From Nigerium sp. (GTDB lineage Bacteria; Actinomycetota; Actinomycetes; Propionibacteriales; Propionibacteriaceae), in assembly GCA_016711325.1 (NCBI GenBank), contig JADJTH010000009.1:186001-250000 (forward strand): 64,000 nucleotides of DNA. Direction: 5' to 3'. Below are positions 34,428 to 43,342 of this stretch, piece after piece. The position numbers were made by a program, and so were the translations under genes. The notes under the pieces were generated by a model. That model saw only the letters and a list, made by a program, of their open reading frames with translations, was not told the DNA's origin and searched no databases. Position 1 is the stretch's first letter. Each line of letters begins with the position of its first letter.

Positions 34428-37400
34428 GTGGATCCAATGCCTGGGCCGCGGACAGACCGCGGCGTGGTGAGTTCGTTGGTGCGGCAGCCGCTTGGTGTGC
34501 TGACGATGTCGGCGAGGGCCGACGATCTGCTCGGGCTGCCGACCTGGGCCGAGCGGCTCGCGTTCCTCAACAGGAACCCGGACCTCGGGCACCGGGCGAT
34601 CGCCGATCGCTGCCGAGCGGAAGGCGACGCGCAATTGAGCGACTTCATCGAGCGGGCGGCGTCCGTTGGCATCAGCCAGGCGACCCTTGAACTGCGGTCG
34701 CTCGAAGCACTCGAGCGAGTCACGTCAGTCACGGCCACGGACGGGCCGGACGGTGCCCAGCCGGAACATGCTCGGACGGATGAACTGGTGGCCGCGGCCG
34801 CGTTGGTCATCGACGGCGCCACGTGGCTCACGTCGGCGCTCCTCACCGCAGCGACCGCAATCTGCGCGCAGAACCCTGACGCCTCCCCAGCCATCCGCGA
34901 GATCATTATCCCTCCCCTCGCACACAGCTCCGGCGTGACTGTCGCCGAAGTCAAGGGGCTTCTGGCGCTCGCAGTCCTGGATTGGGCGGATGTCTGGCCG
35001 TCGCTCGATCGGCTCGCTGCGCAGGAACGTCTGGCAGATGCGTTCCCGGCGGCGCTCGCAGCTGCCGGCGTGTCGGCAGACATTCCACAACTCGAGGAGT
35101 GGGTCTCCGAGCTTTGCTCGCTCATCGATGCTGCGACGACTCGCGGTCCGGAGGCTGCAATGGAAGAGCATCAACTGCTCATCTGCGCGTGGGCGTTTAC
35201 CGAGGACGACGGCCTGGATGGCCTGGAGGAGTCCGACGATCCAGCGACGGTGTGCGCCCAGCTTGCTGCTGAAATCGCCCATCTTGTACAGCGAGTGGGC
35301 GCGACGTGGTTGGTGCCTGCGGCCATCGACATTGGGCGCTTGGCCGTGCGCCTCACTCCCGTGAGTGATCAACGCCGTGCGGGCAGGTTGTCGAACCTCA
35401 GCTCGGCCATCGCGGTCGGAGTGCAGGCAGGCGTGCTCGCGCAGGACAGCATCTCCGAAGCCCTGGACGCCGCCCGGGAGGCAGTCAGGCTCGGCTCACC
35501 CGACTCGGCCGTCGCCGCACGCCTGGCCGCCAATCTCGGCAACCGCATCAGCCTCGCAGTCGACGCCGAGGTGCTTCCCGTCGACAACCTCCGCGAGGCC
35601 GTGAGCCTGCATCAGGACGCCTGGGCCATGACGGCCGCCGACGACCCGGCGCGCGCCCAGCGCGCATCCAATCTGGGTGCTCTGTTGTCGGACGCCGTCG
35701 CGGCCGGGGTCCTGCCGATGTCCGAGTTCGAGCGCGCCCTCGCCTTCCAGGACGAGTCCGTCCGCGCCGCCGAACCAGATGGACCCGATCTGCCGACCCT
35801 CCTGTCCAACCGCGCCAACCGCATCGCACTCGCCGTGCAGTACGCGGTACTCCCACCCGAGGCACTTCTCGACGGCGTCGCCGACCTCGAGCGCGCCATC
35901 ACGCTCATGGGCCCCTCCCATCCCGCGCGTGTGGGGGTGCAGAACAACTTGGCTTCGCTGCTCTCGGAGGCGATCCATGCCGGCCTGCTGCCCGCCTCCC
36001 GCATCCGCGAAGCGCTCACGCTGGCCGAGAACGTGCTGGTGGCGACGCCACCCATGAGCCTCGATTGGCCCAGTTATGCGAACAATCTGGCCATCAAGTT
36101 GGGCATGGCCGTCGCTGCGGGCGTCGTGCCGCTCGATCGCCTGGCGACAGCCGTCGAGCTTGCCGAGCAGGCCGTGAACGCAACGCCCCTCACTCATTCG
36201 GCCAGGGCCGGCCGAGTGGCTACCCTCATCGGTCGGACGCTGGCGGCGATCGACGCGGGCGTCCTCCCTCCTGACCGCGTCGCCAACGTCGTCGTCATCG
36301 CGGAGGCGATGTGGCTGGCCACGCCGGCGACGCATCCGCTGCGGGCAAAGTTGGCTCACGACATGGCGACTCTGTTGTCGGAGGCGGTCAAGCATCGGCT
36401 GATGCAGCCGGCCAGGTTGCTCGAGGCGCTGGATCTTGGACGAGAAGGTCTGCGCCTCACCTCGCCCACGCAGGTCGACTGGTCAGAGAGCGCGTCGAAC
36501 GTGGCGGCCATCATGTCGGAGGCGGTCAGCTACGACCTCTTGCCCGAAGCGGCACTCTCGGACGCCGTGGATCTCGCCGAGCAGGCGCTCGCGAACGTCG
36601 GCGACAGCCCGGTGCGCGCGGGGCTCGCGACGAATGCGAGCGCGCTCATGGCCGAGGCGGTGGCTGCGGGTGTGCGACCGAGCGAACTTCTGAGTGAGGC
36701 CACAGCCCTGCAGGCCGAAGCCCTCGATCTGGCACCGTTCCCGCATCCAGACCGGGCCGCCTACGCGTCCAACATGGTTCAGCGCCTGGCGGACGCACTC
36801 GCGGCTGGTTTCATCGCTCCTGCGGACGCTCTGCATCGGCTCAACGCTCTCGTGGCGGACGCCTGGGAACAGGTGACGACGAGCGTGACGCCTCTGCAGC
36901 GCGAACGTATGCTGGCGCTCACAAGCAGGTTGGCCACGCTGGCGCCGTTGCTTGCCTTGCGCCTCACGGACGCGCCCATCGAGACGGTGCGTGTCATCGA
37001 GACATTGCGCGGACACCTGTGGCGGGGTCGGCGGGCGCCTCGCCTGAAGCCGGGTCAACTGTCCCCCGAGCGCGAAGCGCAGTATCTGAGGGCGGCCGCC
37101 GACTACGAGCTGAGTCAACTCCATGCCATCGACGGTGTCGGCACGCACACCCATGCCACCACGGCGTTCGCTGCACTGTCGGACGCGATGGCGGCCGCGG
37201 AGGCCGAATGCCCTGGGGCCGTCCTGAAGTCGCCGCCGTCATCGGCTCAGCTCCTCGACGCGGCGCCACAGGGCGTCGCTGCGGTGTATCTGCTTGCGGG
37301 CACTGAGAGTCCTCTCTCGACCTTTCCGGGTGTTGCGATCGTTCTGGGCCACCAAACGTGCACGGCACTCCCGCTACCAGAGCTCACTCGGAGTGCGGTC

Positions 37401-38396
37401 GTCGAGATGGTCGGATCGCTCCTGGATCCGGCGTGCCCAGCTGAGAACGTGCGCGAATGGCTCTGGCGGGCAGTAGCCCAGCCGCTGCTTGAATCGGACG
37501 CCGCCCGCTCGGGTCCGCTCGACGCACCGGAGTGGGCATTCGTGCCGACGGGACTCATGGGGATGCTCCCCTTGCACGCCGCTGGCAACGCCACGCGGAC
37601 GCTTGAGGACGAGGTGGGCGTCGTCACGATCCGCAGCGTGCTTCCGGTCACGCCGGCCTCTCCGGGGACGCCGTCGGCGAAGCAGCACGCCGTGGCGATG
37701 GCGCTCCCTGCGACCGATCTCGCGTATCCGAGCGCCGACCTGGCCGTCGCGACTACGTTGCTTGCCGATTGCCATCGGCTGCCCGCCGATACCGAGCCCG
37801 CCATCCTGCTGGACGCGCTCGCCGAAGCATCGACCGTGGTGCTGTCGGGCCACGGCTTGCACGCACTCGACGTCGGTGGGAGCCTGCGGCTGGGCCCCGC
37901 CGAGGCAGACCTCTGGCTTACCGCCGAGGACGTGGCACGACTGCCGATCCGCCGTCGCGACTTGGCCCTGCTGGCCGCATGCTCGTCGGGTCAGCCGGCG
38001 CTGTCGCTCCCGGACGAGTCCGTCGGGCTTCCGACAGCCTTGCTGTCGATCGGGTTCACCTCGGTCGTGGCGACGCTGTGGCCTGTGGGGGACGCTGTGG
38101 CGTTTGTCACCATGGCTCGCCTCCTGGAGTTGCGCGCCACCGACCCGGCGATGCCTGCCGCGGAGGCACTTCGCCGCACGCGCGGCTGGGTTCGTCGAGC
38201 GACGTGCGCACAGCTGAACGCCTGGCTGGATGGCCTCCTGGTCGCCGTTCCATTCGACACGGTGGTCGCCGCCCGGCTTCGCGCAGAGTGGGCCGCCTAT
38301 CCTGACCTCATCGAGCCGATGCCTTACGCCGACGCTCGCGATTGGGCGGCGTTCGCGTGCGTCACTGCAGTTGTCCCCCGGCCAAGGAGAGCATAA
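34428..38396 (+). CDS. CHAT-domain caspase-like protease with helical repeats
   Basis: A 1322-residue protein from GTG 34428 (AGGA 7 bases upstream). Residues about 320-850 hold roughly nine to eleven TPR-like repeats of about 46 residues, each with a core like LLSEAVxAGVLPxxxLxEAL and ending before xHPARA. The C-terminal about 330 residues are a CHAT protease: catalytic His in VVLSGHG (residue 1142) and Cys in LLAACSSG (residue 1185), plus FTSVVATLWPVGD. Both catalytic residues are present, so it is likely active. CHAT proteases act in defence and cell-death systems; the repeats may sense a trigger. Confidence 0.8.
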   Translation: MDPMPGPRTDRGVVSSLVRQPLGVLTMSARADDLLGLPTWAERLAFLNRNPDLGHRAIADRCRAEGDAQLSDFIERAASVGISQATLELRSLEALERVTSVTATDGPDGAQPEHARTDELVAAAALVIDGATWLTSALLTAATAICAQNPDASPAIREIIIPPLAHSSGVTVAEVKGLLALAVLDWADVWPSLDRLAAQERLADAFPAALAAAGVSADIPQLEEWVSELCSLIDAATTRGPEAAMEEHQLLICAWAFTEDDGLDGLEESDDPATVCAQLAAEIAHLVQRVGATWLVPAAIDIGRLAVRLTPVSDQRRAGRLSNLSSAIAVGVQAGVLAQDSISEALDAAREAVRLGSPDSAVAARLAANLGNRISLAVDAEVLPVDNLREAVSLHQDAWAMTAADDPARAQRASNLGALLSDAVAAGVLPMSEFERALAFQDESVRAAEPDGPDLPTLLSNRANRIALAVQYAVLPPEALLDGVADLERAITLMGPSHPARVGVQNNLASLLSEAIHAGLLPASRIREALTLAENVLVATPPMSLDWPSYANNLAIKLGMAVAAGVVPLDRLATAVELAEQAVNATPLTHSARAGRVATLIGRTLAAIDAGVLPPDRVANVVVIAEAMWLATPATHPLRAKLAHDMATLLSEAVKHRLMQPARLLEALDLGREGLRLTSPTQVDWSESASNVAAIMSEAVSYDLLPEAALSDAVDLAEQALANVGDSPVRAGLATNASALMAEAVAAGVRPSELLSEATALQAEALDLAPFPHPDRAAYASNMVQRLADALAAGFIAPADALHRLNALVADAWEQVTTSVTPLQRERMLALTSRLATLAPLLALRLTDAPIETVRVIETLRGHLWRGRRAPRLKPGQLSPEREAQYLRAAADYELSQLHAIDGVGTHTHATTAFAALSDAMAAAEAECPGAVLKSPPSSAQLLDAAPQGVAAVYLLAGTESPLSTFPGVAIVLGHQTCTALPLPELTRSAVVEMVGSLLDPACPAENVREWLWRAVAQPLLESDAARSGPLDAPEWAFVPTGLMGMLPLHAAGNATRTLEDEVGVVTIRSVLPVTPASPGTPSAKQHAVAMALPATDLAYPSADLAVATTLLADCHRLPADTEPAILLDALAEASTVVLSGHGLHALDVGGSLRLGPAEADLWLTAEDVARLPIRRRDLALLAACSSGQPALSLPDESVGLPTALLSIGFTSVVATLWPVGDAVAFVTMARLLELRATDPAMPAAEALRRTRGWVRRATCAQLNAWLDGLLVAVPFDTVVAARLRAEWAAYPDLIEPMPYADARDWAAFACVTAVVPRPRRA

Positions 38397-38398
38397 AA

Positions 38399-38737
38399 AT
38401 GAACGACATGTCGTCGACCGACCGCGCCCTGGCCGAATCGGCCTACGAAGCCACCGAGGACGAACTGCTGATCTCCCTCGGCGCAGCACTCGCAGGCAGC
38501 CAGGCGAGAGACGAGGACCCACAGAACCTGAGCGCCCGCGCGGAAGCCTGGTTTCGCCGCAACCACGAACGTCTCCGTTCGACGGTCTGCGGCCACCCGG
38601 CGCTCGCAGACCTCACGGACTCGTTCCTGGACGTCGCCGCCCTCGCCGACATCCTGTCCGCGCACCTCAACAGGCCCACCGCCTTCACCGTCGCGGCCAT
38701 CATTCTCAAGCGCGGAGTGAACACCTGGTGCGCATGA
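38399..38737 (+). CDS. Small protein of the CHAT cassette
   Basis: A 112-residue protein with an excellent ribosome site (AAGGAGA, 8 bases before ATG 38399), 2 bases after the CHAT stop. The N-terminal half is acidic. The rest reads LSARAEAWFRRNHERLRSTVCGH, FLDVAALADILSAHL, FTVAAIILKRGVNTWCA, all helical with a hydrophobic C-terminus. I recall similar small proteins beside CHAT genes but know no function. Candidates: CHAT substrate, inhibitor or membrane-acting effector. Confidence 0.65.
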   Translation: MNDMSSTDRALAESAYEATEDELLISLGAALAGSQARDEDPQNLSARAEAWFRRNHERLRSTVCGHPALADLTDSFLDVAALADILSAHLNRPTAFTVAAIILKRGVNTWCA

Positions 38738-38787
38738 GCCGGCGGCTCGCCGATGTCGAACGCGCTCAGGATTGGTAGCAACCGAGG

Positions 38788-38797
38788 CCGCCTACAG
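38788..38797. repeat. Target-site duplication of ISAs1, left copy
   Basis: GCCTACAGGG at 38788-38797 is repeated at 40088-40097, directly flanking the ISAs1 ends. A 10-base duplication fits this family. Confidence 0.85.
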
Positions 38798-40087
38798 GGC
38801 AGGGTCCCGTCAAGGTCGGTGGGAGTGTGGGTTGACTAGGGGTTTGTTGGCGTGTCCTGCACGGGGACGCGGTCCTTGCGCTCAGGATGGGAAGCGCTAA
38901 ACCATCCAGCCTGATTGAAGGACCGCGTCCAGTGACATCTTCCCCTGTCACGGCCGCTCGCGTCGACCCGACGTTGCTGCGTGCCGCCACCCTCGTCCAA
39001 CTGTTCCCGCTTCTACCCGATCCCAGAGACCCCAGAGGCCTTCGCCATCGGCTGGATGTCATCCTCGCCCTCGCTGTGGCCGCAGTGGTTGGGGGTGGGC
39101 GGTCGATGGCGGCGATCTGGGAGTTCGCCCAAGACGTCGGAGCCGACCTGCTGGCCCAGCTCGGGATGCCAGCGGCAATATCCACCCTTCCGAGCCGACG
39201 ATCCGCCGCCTGATCGAAGCTATCGATCCTGCCGTGTTCAGCATGCTGCTGGGTGCTTGGATGAGGATCAGGTGGGACAGGATCGATGGTCAGAAAGTGA
39301 TCGCTGTCGATGGCAAGACGGTGCGCCGGGCCTGCGCCGCGGGCCAGCGGGCACCGCATCTGGTCTCGGCGCTCTCCCATGGCACCGGCCTGGTGCTTGG
39401 CCAGGTCAAGGTGGACTCGAAGACCAACGAGATCCCAGCAACCCGGGATTTACTAGGAATGATGGACCTGGCTGATGTGGTGGTCACCGCTGATGCACTC
39501 CATACCCAGCGGGACACTGCCACCTTCATCACCGAGCGTGGCGGCGACTACGTGCTGACCGTGAAGGGTAACCAGCCGAGCCTGTTCAAGGTGTTGGCGG
39601 CCCTGCCGTGGAAGGAGGTTCCCGGTGAATCCGAGACCCAGATGGGCCACGGCCGTCGTAGCACCCGGACCATCAAAGCGGTCCAGTGTCCGGCCTGGAT
39701 CAGCTTTCCCGGTGCCCAACAGGTGCTGCAGCTGCGTCGCGCCACGACCACCAAGGGCAAACGACGTGTTGAGGTGGTCTACCTGATCTGCTCCAAGACC
39801 ATGGCCGCTGCCCAACCCAGCCGGGTCGCTGAGTGGATTCGTGGGCACTGGGGCATCGAAGACAAGCTCCACTGGGTCCGCGATGTCACGTTCGATGAGG
39901 ACAGGTGCCGGGTCAGGACCGGCGCCGGCGCAGAGAACATGGCCACCCTGCGGAACCTGGCCATCACCCTCCACAGACTCGCCGGCGCAACCAACATTGC
40001 CGCAGCCCTGCGAGCCGTGTCCAGAGACGTCAAACGCGCCGTCAAACTCCTACTGACAAGCTAGAACCCGACAATGACGGGGCCCTG
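38798..40087 (+). mobile_element. ISAs1-family insertion sequence (1290 bp)
   Basis: Left end CAGGGTCCCGTCAAGGTCGG; right end, read inward, CAGGGCCCCGTCATTGTCGG. It is flanked by the 10-base duplication GCCTACAGGG. It inserted just at the stop codon of the DUF3039-type gene (40090-41094) without breaking it, and it closes the right side of the CHAT cassette. Confidence 0.9.
38932..40064 (+). pseudogene. ISAs1-family transposase with a frameshift
   Basis: GTG 38932 starts an N-terminal part with PLLPDPRDPRGLRHRLDVIL. Near 39175-39190 the sequence differs from the other copy by several bases (GCAATATCCACCC against GCGATCCC) and leaves the frame. The catalytic half continues from about 39234 with IAVDGKTVRRA, VVTADALHTQ and HWGIEDKLHWVRDVTFDED, the usual ISAs1 DDE core. 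This difference is not a simple run-length change, so the gene is probably truly damaged. Confidence 0.75.
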
Positions 40088-40089
40088 GC

Positions 40090-41094
40090 CTACAGGGGGA
40101 ACGCGTCGATGCGCTCTCGACATATGGGACATTCGGGCAGACTGGCGTGATCTTGAGTCGGAACGGAGTAGCTGCCGCACAGTGCGCGGACCGCGTGTCC
40201 GTTGATCGTGCTGCCTGCGAGGTGTTGACGGTGGGCATAGTGGGCATGTTGTCCGGGCTCCGATTCCGTCAACTGATTGTGGGTATCCAGAAGGTCGAGC
40301 TCCTGGACCCGCGCTGAGAAATAGCCTGGGTCAGCGATGGTGCTGTAGGAGTCCCGGTATCGATCCCAGCCTTGCTCCGGCGGGCTAACGGTGATGAGCG
40401 CCCTGGTCGTCAACTGCCAGATGAGGTTGCTGCCGGCGTAGCCGCAATCCGACGTGACGGTGAGTTCCACCTCATCGGCTTGGTAGCCGCTCTCGCGCAC
40501 CTCGGTGATCGCGAGGTCGACGGTTGCGAGGTGCCTGTTAGCGCTGACCGGGTGATGGACATCGAGCCGAATGGTGCCACCTGCGTGGATCTCGCGTAGG
40601 CCCTGAAGCACCTGGCGCTGTACGGTGAGTTCCCACTCCGTGAGCAGGCGTGCGGCCGTTTCCTGCTTCAGGAGCCTGCGGTCTTCGTCGGTTGGAAGCC
40701 ACCTGTGGGTCTCGCGCCGCTTGTCTGCGCGCTTGACGCATTGATAGAAGTCGTCGCGGTCCAGATGATTGCCCTTGGCAAGACCCGCAGTGACCAGCCA
40801 GTGAACTCCGGTCTCGACGTCGAGCCACACGCCTCCACGCCATTGGCCGGACTTGATCTCGAGCAGCGGTAGTCGCGCGCTACTCGAGATCGGGCCGGCG
40901 TGGTTGTCGGTGGCCTGGTCGTGCCCGAACGCTTCGGCCGCCTTCGAGATGATGGGATGTGGCAGTTCGCTGAGCGGATGAAGCTCGATGAGCCGTCGGT
41001 CGTTGAGAAGCCGGCGTGGGTGGGGAGATGCCCAGCCGTCGACAAGGTCCTCCGTCAGGAGACGAAGTGTCGGTCTGGCGCGACGGCTGTGCAC
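40090..41094 (-). CDS. Unknown protein with C-terminal DUF3039-like zinc-binding region
   Basis: Up to 334 residues. The N-terminal 270 are a domain I do not recognise (LEIKSGQWRGGVWLDVETGVHWLV, FYQCVKRADKRRETH). The C-terminus reads HYAHRQHLAG, VRALCGSYSVPTQ, CPICRERID, with His and Cys spaced as in DUF3039, likely a zinc site. The earliest start, GTG 41094, lies inside a perfect palindrome, so the true start may be later. It follows an excisionase-type HTH gene on the same strand, which resembles an antitoxin-toxin order. Confidence 0.55.
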   Translation of the reverse strand: MHSRRARPTLRLLTEDLVDGWASPHPRRLLNDRRLIELHPLSELPHPIISKAAEAFGHDQATDNHAGPISSSARLPLLEIKSGQWRGGVWLDVETGVHWLVTAGLAKGNHLDRDDFYQCVKRADKRRETHRWLPTDEDRRLLKQETAARLLTEWELTVQRQVLQGLREIHAGGTIRLDVHHPVSANRHLATVDLAITEVRESGYQADEVELTVTSDCGYAGSNLIWQLTTRALITVSPPEQGWDRYRDSYSTIADPGYFSARVQELDLLDTHNQLTESEPGQHAHYAHRQHLAGSTINGHAVRALCGSYSVPTQDHASLPECPICRERIDAFPL

Positions 41095-41122
41095 CCTTGG
41101 ATCATGTCCAAGGGTGCACAGC
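41086..41122. promoter_or_regulatory. Perfect 15-base palindrome between HTH gene and DUF3039-type gene
   Basis: GCTGTGCACCCTTGG - ATCATGT - CCAAGGGTGCACAGC, with no mismatch. It fills the gap between the HTH stop at 41137 and the next gene. There is no T-run after it on either strand. It may be an operator for the HTH protein or an RNA hairpin that lowers expression of the downstream gene. Confidence 0.7.
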
Positions 41123-41136
41123 GCTGCGACACACGG

Positions 41137-41535
41137 CTAGAGAAGATCGGCGATCTCGTCGATGGCTGCATTTCCGGTCTGTGTTTGCTTGGCGAAGCGC
41201 TCGGCGAGCTCGCGACGGTCTTGCTGGCGTCGCTGCTCGAACTCGAGGAGATCGGTGACGCGGATGCGTCGATCCCGCCCTACGCGGTGTGACACGATCT
41301 CACCTCGATCCAACAGTTTGTAGAGATGGGTGCGGCTCATGCCGAGTCGCGTGGCTACCTGGGTGGGCGTGAAGGTTGCTGCGTCATCGACGATGACGAG
41401 ATCAACACCTTCACGGATGCAGCGGCTTACGCTCAGGAGGACATCACGTAGTTCGGGGCTGATCGGCGTGTTGGCAAGCTGGGCGAGCGTTTCGGACTGG
41501 TCGGCGGGCACGGCGGACGTCTCGATGGTCTTCAT
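41137..41535 (-). CDS. Excisionase-family HTH protein
   Basis: A 132-residue protein. The helix-turn-helix is FTPTQVATRLGMSRTHLYKLLDRGEIVSHRVG, then RRIRVTDLLEFEQRR. The N-terminal half is helical and binds perhaps a partner. The layout is the same as for the protein at 24074-24469, and both have TGTCACA boxes upstream. Probable regulator or antitoxin for the gene at 40090. Confidence 0.7.
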   Translation of the reverse strand: MKTIETSAVPADQSETLAQLANTPISPELRDVLLSVSRCIREGVDLVIVDDAATFTPTQVATRLGMSRTHLYKLLDRGEIVSHRVGRDRRIRVTDLLEFEQRRQQDRRELAERFAKQTQTGNAAIDEIADLL

Positions 41536-41556
41536 GGCAACACATCACCCCTCGTC

Positions 41557-41581
41557 TGTCACATATAGCATACATGTCACA
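41557..41581. promoter_or_regulatory. Two TGTCACA boxes upstream of HTH gene
   Basis: TGTCACA at 41557-41563 and 41575-41581, repeat distance 18 bases, 22 bases upstream of ATG 41535, with an AT-rich core (ATATAGCATACA) between that could be the -10 region. Compare the boxes at 24525-24540. Confidence 0.5.
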
Positions 41582-41635
41582 GATGAGCCTACCGTGGGTC
41601 TTGCGTCAACGCAACGGCACGGGACGTACCGGGGC

Positions 41636-42298
41636 CTAGATCGGCAGCACCCAGTGCGTGAGGGGTGCGCCTCGTCCACGGCCTAGCCACGCGAGTTCGT
41701 TGGCCCACTTCCACGTGTGCCAGTCTTCGATCTGGGCGGGCGTCGGCTGGCGTCCTCCCGCTCGATACGCAGAACCAAGGGCACGCGCGGCAGAGGTTCG
41801 GTAGCCGAGCAGGGAGAACCTCTGCGCCAGGTCCTCGAACCGCCCGGCGCCGGCGGGCGTCCGGCCGTCGAAATCGGCGAACTGCCGGACTTCCTCGGCC
41901 AGGAGTTCGGCAGCAGCGACGACGTGCGGCATCGTCAGCTTCGCTTGCCGGACGTGCGCCACCAACCGCTCGGACTGAGCGACGCACGCGGCGTACTCCC
42001 CCGCTGCACGCCGTAGCGCCGCCTCGTGCAAGCCCACCAGAGGGTGCCCCAGTGGGTGATCCCAGGCGGACGCCTTCACGGACTGCGCGATCGCCAGGTA
42101 GCGTTCTGCGGCCGCCAGGTCTTCCTTGGCGAGCGCGGCGTTGGTCTCGACCAGCGCCAGCCACCCCCGCCCGGCCGAGATCGTCGCGGGCGCAGCGTCC
42201 TCCACCACCCGATCCACACCGTGTCGCGCGACGCTGAGGGCGCCGCCAGGGTCACGCATCGACAGCCGGAGGTGCGCCAAAGAACCGCCTGGTTTCAT
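41636..42298 (-). CDS. Helical-repeat protein, possibly C-terminal part of a TPR regulator
   Basis: A 220-residue frame from ATG 42298 (open to 42412) with helix pairs such as LAKEDLAAAERYLAIAQSVKA and ALRRAAGEYAACVAQSERLVAHV, then AEDLAQRFSLLGYRTSAARALGSAY-like segments. This fits TPR repeats of XRE-TPR regulators, but no HTH precedes it, so it may be a truncated gene. Ends THWVLPI. Function unknown. Confidence 0.45.
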   Translation of the reverse strand: MKPGGSLAHLRLSMRDPGGALSVARHGVDRVVEDAAPATISAGRGWLALVETNAALAKEDLAAAERYLAIAQSVKASAWDHPLGHPLVGLHEAALRRAAGEYAACVAQSERLVAHVRQAKLTMPHVVAAAELLAEEVRQFADFDGRTPAGAGRFEDLAQRFSLLGYRTSAARALGSAYRAGGRQPTPAQIEDWHTWKWANELAWLGRGRGAPLTHWVLPI

Positions 42299-42525
42299 CA
42301 CGGTTGGGTCGGATGATGGCATCACCATCCTGACGACGAGGGACCGCGTCCCCACGGACGCCACGCCCGCACCCATCAACCTCAAACCCCCAAGTCCAAA
42401 GCTGCCTATCACCGACTTTGACGGAGCCCAGAGTGAAGACCCAAGCCAAGTACGTCAACGGTCGGTTTCGATGATACGCTACCGCCTATCAAGATAGACG
42501 CCACCTGCCCTAAAGGGAGACGCAA

Positions 42526-43320
42526 ATGGCGGAGGTTCCGAAGGTCGACAGGCCCAAAGCTCAAATCATCGTCGGCGCCTTGTCTATAATCGGAGCCGTC
42601 TTGGGATCCATCATCACAGTCGACATAGCGAACTACATCTTCACTATTTCAGTCGCAGTCCTGGTGGTCGTGGCAATCTGGGCAGGCGTAGATTTCTTGC
42701 GCGCACGGATGGTTAGAGCTAGAAGGGGAATCATTGCAGCGGGTGGCGAGCGGATGCGCGCGCCGGAATTCGTCCGGGTCTGGCATACGGCAAGGAAGAC
42801 TATTCTCTGCACAGGGGTTGGAATGACTGGAATAGTCAAAGAAGAGCCGGTCATACGGGCCGCCGTGGAGCGCGGCGTTCGAGTCGAGTTCATTATGGTC
42901 GACCCAGAGTGGCTCAAGGGACGCCCGGATGTCGCCAAAATGGTTGACGATTTTTACGATCGGAACAACTTCGTGGACACAATCGCCGACTCGCTGTCCA
43001 GACTTGAGAATTTGAGCGACAGATTAAACGCGGACTTCGGCGCAGGGGTGGTGAAGATACGGACCATTAAGAAGTTTTTCCATCAGAGCGGGACTATCGC
43101 CGACCACGAAACTGAGAACGCGCACGGGTTCATTGAATTTCATCTCTATCAATCACCCATCGGTCGGTTCAGAATCAAGGTGCGTGGCTATCGGGGCTCC
43201 GACGACCAACTTGAGGACCCCTCATTGGTACAGCATTGGATTTCAGCTCATTTGCGAGCGTTGGCAAACGATACCCCAGGCCCACTCCTACCCGGCTTAC
43301 CTTCGGGGGAGAGGCAATGA
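42526..43320 (+). CDS. Membrane-anchored protein with PLD-like / DUF5919-like domain
   Basis: A 264-residue protein. Two membrane helices (about residues 12-33 and 37-60) are followed by a cytoplasmic domain: VWHTARKTILCTGVGMTG, AVERGVRVEFIMVDPEWLKG, then KKFFHQSG and FIEFHLYQSPIGRF. This resembles the phospholipase-D-like fold seen in signalling proteins, without a clear HKD motif. AAGGGAGA precedes ATG 42526. Codons are less GC-biased than in neighbours, suggesting transfer. It is followed after 22 bases by a methyltransferase gene. Confidence 0.55.
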   Translation: MAEVPKVDRPKAQIIVGALSIIGAVLGSIITVDIANYIFTISVAVLVVVAIWAGVDFLRARMVRARRGIIAAGGERMRAPEFVRVWHTARKTILCTGVGMTGIVKEEPVIRAAVERGVRVEFIMVDPEWLKGRPDVAKMVDDFYDRNNFVDTIADSLSRLENLSDRLNADFGAGVVKIRTIKKFFHQSGTIADHETENAHGFIEFHLYQSPIGRFRIKVRGYRGSDDQLEDPSLVQHWISAHLRALANDTPGPLLPGLPSGERQ

Positions 43321-43342
43321 GCAGCGATCAGGAGGCGACGGT

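Noticed and set aside
42486..42497. Short palindrome CTATC-AA-GATAG before the membrane PLD-like gene
   Set aside because: Only 5-base arms with no related copy and no regulator gene beside it; too weak to call.
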